A program made the translations under genes and the position numbers. The notes beneath the pieces are model-generated. The model worked only from the letters and a program-made list of their open reading frames with translations, was not told where the DNA came from and searched no databases. A DNA stretch of 24,382 bases from Fibrobacter sp. (GTDB lineage: Bacteria; Fibrobacterota; Fibrobacteria; Fibrobacterales; Fibrobacteraceae), in the NCBI GenBank assembly GCA_016295375.1, contig JAEDLI010000027.1:1-24382 (forward strand), read 5' to 3'. Within the stretch, counting starts at the first letter, position 1; the number at the start of each line of letters is the position of its first letter. Below, piece by piece: positions 22,755-24,382 of the stretch.

Positions 22755-24382
22755 TTATTCAGTGAAGGTGGCTACGCAGGCCGTACCGTCATCATCCGGG
22801 GTTACGTAGTGCATTTCAATACGGCGGTTCTCTTCACGACCATCAGCCGTCTTGTTGTCAGCCACAGGAGCGGTATCACCGCAGCCCACAGCCTTAATGC
22901 GGTTCTTCTTCACACCTGACTTGATAAGCAGGTTCATCACCGCCTTGGCACGGTCAAGAGACAGCTTCTGGTTCTTGGCGGCCTTACCCACGTTATCGGT
23001 ATGACCCTGGATAACGATGTTCAGATCCTTGTAGCGGTCTTCGGTAGTGAGCTTCTTAGCCACGCCCTTCAGCACCGTCTTGGCGTTGGATTCGAGAGTA
23101 GCCTTACCGCTCTTGAAGGTCACACCAGTGAGCTTTTCAGGAGCCTGAACAGGGCAGCCATGGCCGTCGGCACCCGGTTCATCCGGGCAACGGTCAATAC
23201 CCTTACAGACATTTTCGAACTGCTTCTGGAGTTTCTTCGTTGCAACCCATTCAGAGCAGGCGCCATCGCCATCCGGGTCAGGATCGTCATCGAACGGGCA
23301 ACCCTTGTTCCAAGCAGGACCACTTTCAGTCGGGCAACGGTCCGGAGTCTTGGTGGGGCAGATATCCTTGAACTGATCGTGCATGGACTTCTCGAAGACC
23401 CAAGAAGCGCAGAGAGAGTCGCCATCGGCATCCGGATTATCCATGGGGCAACCCTTCGCCCATTCAGGACCTGCTTCTGTCGGGCACTGGTCAACACCCT
23501 TACAGATATCGTCGAACTGTTCCAGCATCTTCTTCTCGGTCACCCAAGCGTCGCAAATGCCGTCACCATCAGTATCGGGTTCACCCAGCGGGCAACCTTC
23601 ATTGTTTGCCGGACCTGCTTCTGTCGGGCACTTGTCGATACCCTTACAAGACTTTTCGATAAACCACTTCTTGGCGATTTCCTGGTCTTCGGCAGCCTTT
23701 TCGAAGTAGTAACCCATCTTCTTTTCGGTCACCCAAGCATCGCAAAGACCGTCACCGTCCACGTCGGGATCATCCCACGGACATCCCTTGTTGGCCTTAG
23801 TACCAGCTTCACCCGGGCACATGTCATAGCCCGCGCAAACATTGCTAAAGCTGCTTGCAACACCCTCGTCAATGACCCACGGAGAACACATGCCGTCGCC
23901 ATCCGGGTCGGGCTGCTTGGTCTTACAACCATTAAACTCGATCGGACCAGGCTGTGCCGGGCAATCATCGATACCATCGCAGATGTCCTTGAATTTCTTG
24001 GTCAGCTTCTTCTGGGAAACCCACGGGTCACAGACGCCGTCCTTATCCGGGTCGGGGTCATCCAGTTCGCAACCGTCTTCGCCTTCACCCGGTTCGTTGG
24101 GGCATTCGTCGACACCTTCGCAAATATCGGAGAATTCATCTTCAAAACCCTTCTCAGCCACCCAAGAATCGCAAACGCCGTCTTCGTCGGAGTCCGGATT
24201 ACCCAACGGGCACCCCTGGTTCAAGCGATGGCCCTTATCGTCGGGGCATTTGTCTTCGTTGTCAGTCACACCATCACCGTCGCGATCCTGCGGAAGCAGG
24301 AATCCGCTCCAGGTAAGACCACCGTAGACCGTATATTCAGGATTGACACGTGTTTTTTCAAGAATAACAGCATTTTCACCCT
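22755..24382 (-). CDS. OmpA-family protein with Cys/Asp-rich repeats (5' end outside window)
   Basis: The gene is open to the right edge (first full codon at 24380), so the N-terminus is missing; the GTG at 24269 is internal. After a short DRDGDGVTDNEDKCPDD stretch of thrombospondin type-3 character come seven repeats of about 45-65 residues. Each has DxDxDGxCxxWV, a variable helix with a KxF core, then DICxGxDxCPxExG and GCP; the Asp pattern suggests calcium binding and the Cys pairs suggest disulfides. The fourth repeat has an insert of about 15-20 residues (EKAAEDQEIAKKWF). The C-terminal 130 residues are an OmpA peptidoglycan-binding domain: VTFKSGKATL, IQGHTDNVG, LSLDRAKAVMNLLIKSGV and GREENRRIE. 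It should be an outer-membrane or periplasmic protein tying surface to wall; the role of the repeats is unknown. It ends TAA, then a terminator. Confidence 0.9.
   Translation of the reverse strand, partial: GENAVILEKTRVNPEYTVYGGLTWSGFLLPQDRDGDGVTDNEDKCPDDKGHRLNQGCPLGNPDSDEDGVCDSWVAEKGFEDEFSDICEGVDECPNEPGEGEDGCELDDPDPDKDGVCDPWVSQKKLTKKFKDICDGIDDCPAQPGPIEFNGCKTKQPDPDGDGMCSPWVIDEGVASSFSNVCAGYDMCPGEAGTKANKGCPWDDPDVDGDGLCDAWVTEKKMGYYFEKAAEDQEIAKKWFIEKSCKGIDKCPTEAGPANNEGCPLGEPDTDGDGICDAWVTEKKMLEQFDDICKGVDQCPTEAGPEWAKGCPMDNPDADGDSLCASWVFEKSMHDQFKDICPTKTPDRCPTESGPAWNKGCPFDDDPDPDGDGACSEWVATKKLQKQFENVCKGIDRCPDEPGADGHGCPVQAPEKLTGVTFKSGKATLESNAKTVLKGVAKKLTTEDRYKDLNIVIQGHTDNVGKAAKNQKLSLDRAKAVMNLLIKSGVKKNRIKAVGCGDTAPVADNKTADGREENRRIEMHYVTPDDDGTACVATFTE

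Noticed and set aside
23120..24260. CRISPR-like look of the regularly repeated DNA at the right end
   Set aside because: The period of about 135-190 bp is set by a coding repeat with synonymous variation; there are no short identical repeats with unique spacers.
1..24382. tRNA genes, including an amber suppressor tRNA
   Set aside because: No cloverleaf-like segment with T-loop GTTCRA and matching acceptor arms was noticed in this window; the search by eye is not exhaustive.

Overview
The window looks like a chromosomal segment of a Fibrobacter-type bacterium (Fibrobacterota). The case rests on an OmpA-family protein with a long array of Cys- and Asp-rich repeats, a secreted beta-helix protein with a Ser-rich linker, a CBM35/CBM6-like module and a C-terminal sorting-type domain, an outer-membrane TamA/TamB pair, and weak or absent Shine-Dalgarno sequences before many genes. 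This assignment is inference from protein character; no rRNA or tRNA gene was seen.

Layout. Positions 1-6294 are read leftward: a secreted beta-helix glycan-binding or lyase-like protein (4297-6294, broken by frameshifts and a TAG codon), then a compact set of an MscS channel, GalE and a Wzc-like tyrosine autokinase (248-4290), ending near a strong bidirectional terminator at 14-60. Positions 6449-13378 are read rightward: hisS, two SGNH/GDSL-type surface esterase-like proteins and an AlgI-type MBOAT acyltransferase, which together resemble a polysaccharide O-acetylation cassette. Positions 13464-15722 hold a leftward membrane HD-GYP signalling gene in a single unbroken frame that is interrupted only by three TAG codons. 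Positions 15809-21621 hold a rightward tamB-tamA pair with overlapping genes. Positions 21628-24382 are leftward: an orphan ABC ATPase coupled to a 74-codon gene, then an OmpA-family repeat protein running off the right edge.

Two signals stand out. (1) The O-acetylation cassette carries degenerate arrays with a strict 7-bp period at its gene junctions (7877-7932, 9479-9513, 11435-11523, 13391-13467). Each array uses a different word. Two of them end exactly 4 nt before a start codon where a ribosome-binding site should be, one lies inside coding sequence and one overlaps a stop codon. They recall cyanobacterial heptanucleotide STRRs but are degenerate and word-switching. (2) All four internal stop codons in the two broken genes are TAG, three of them in one gene with no frameshift, while four other genes in the window apparently terminate normally at TAG. 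This could be ordinary decay, sequencing error, or context-dependent amber read-through.

Functionally, most genes serve the cell envelope: polysaccharide precursor and export control (galE, autokinase), polysaccharide acetylation (SGNH, SGNH, MBOAT), outer-membrane assembly (tamAB), wall and surface anchoring (OmpA), osmotic protection (MscS) and a c-di-GMP-type signalling gene.
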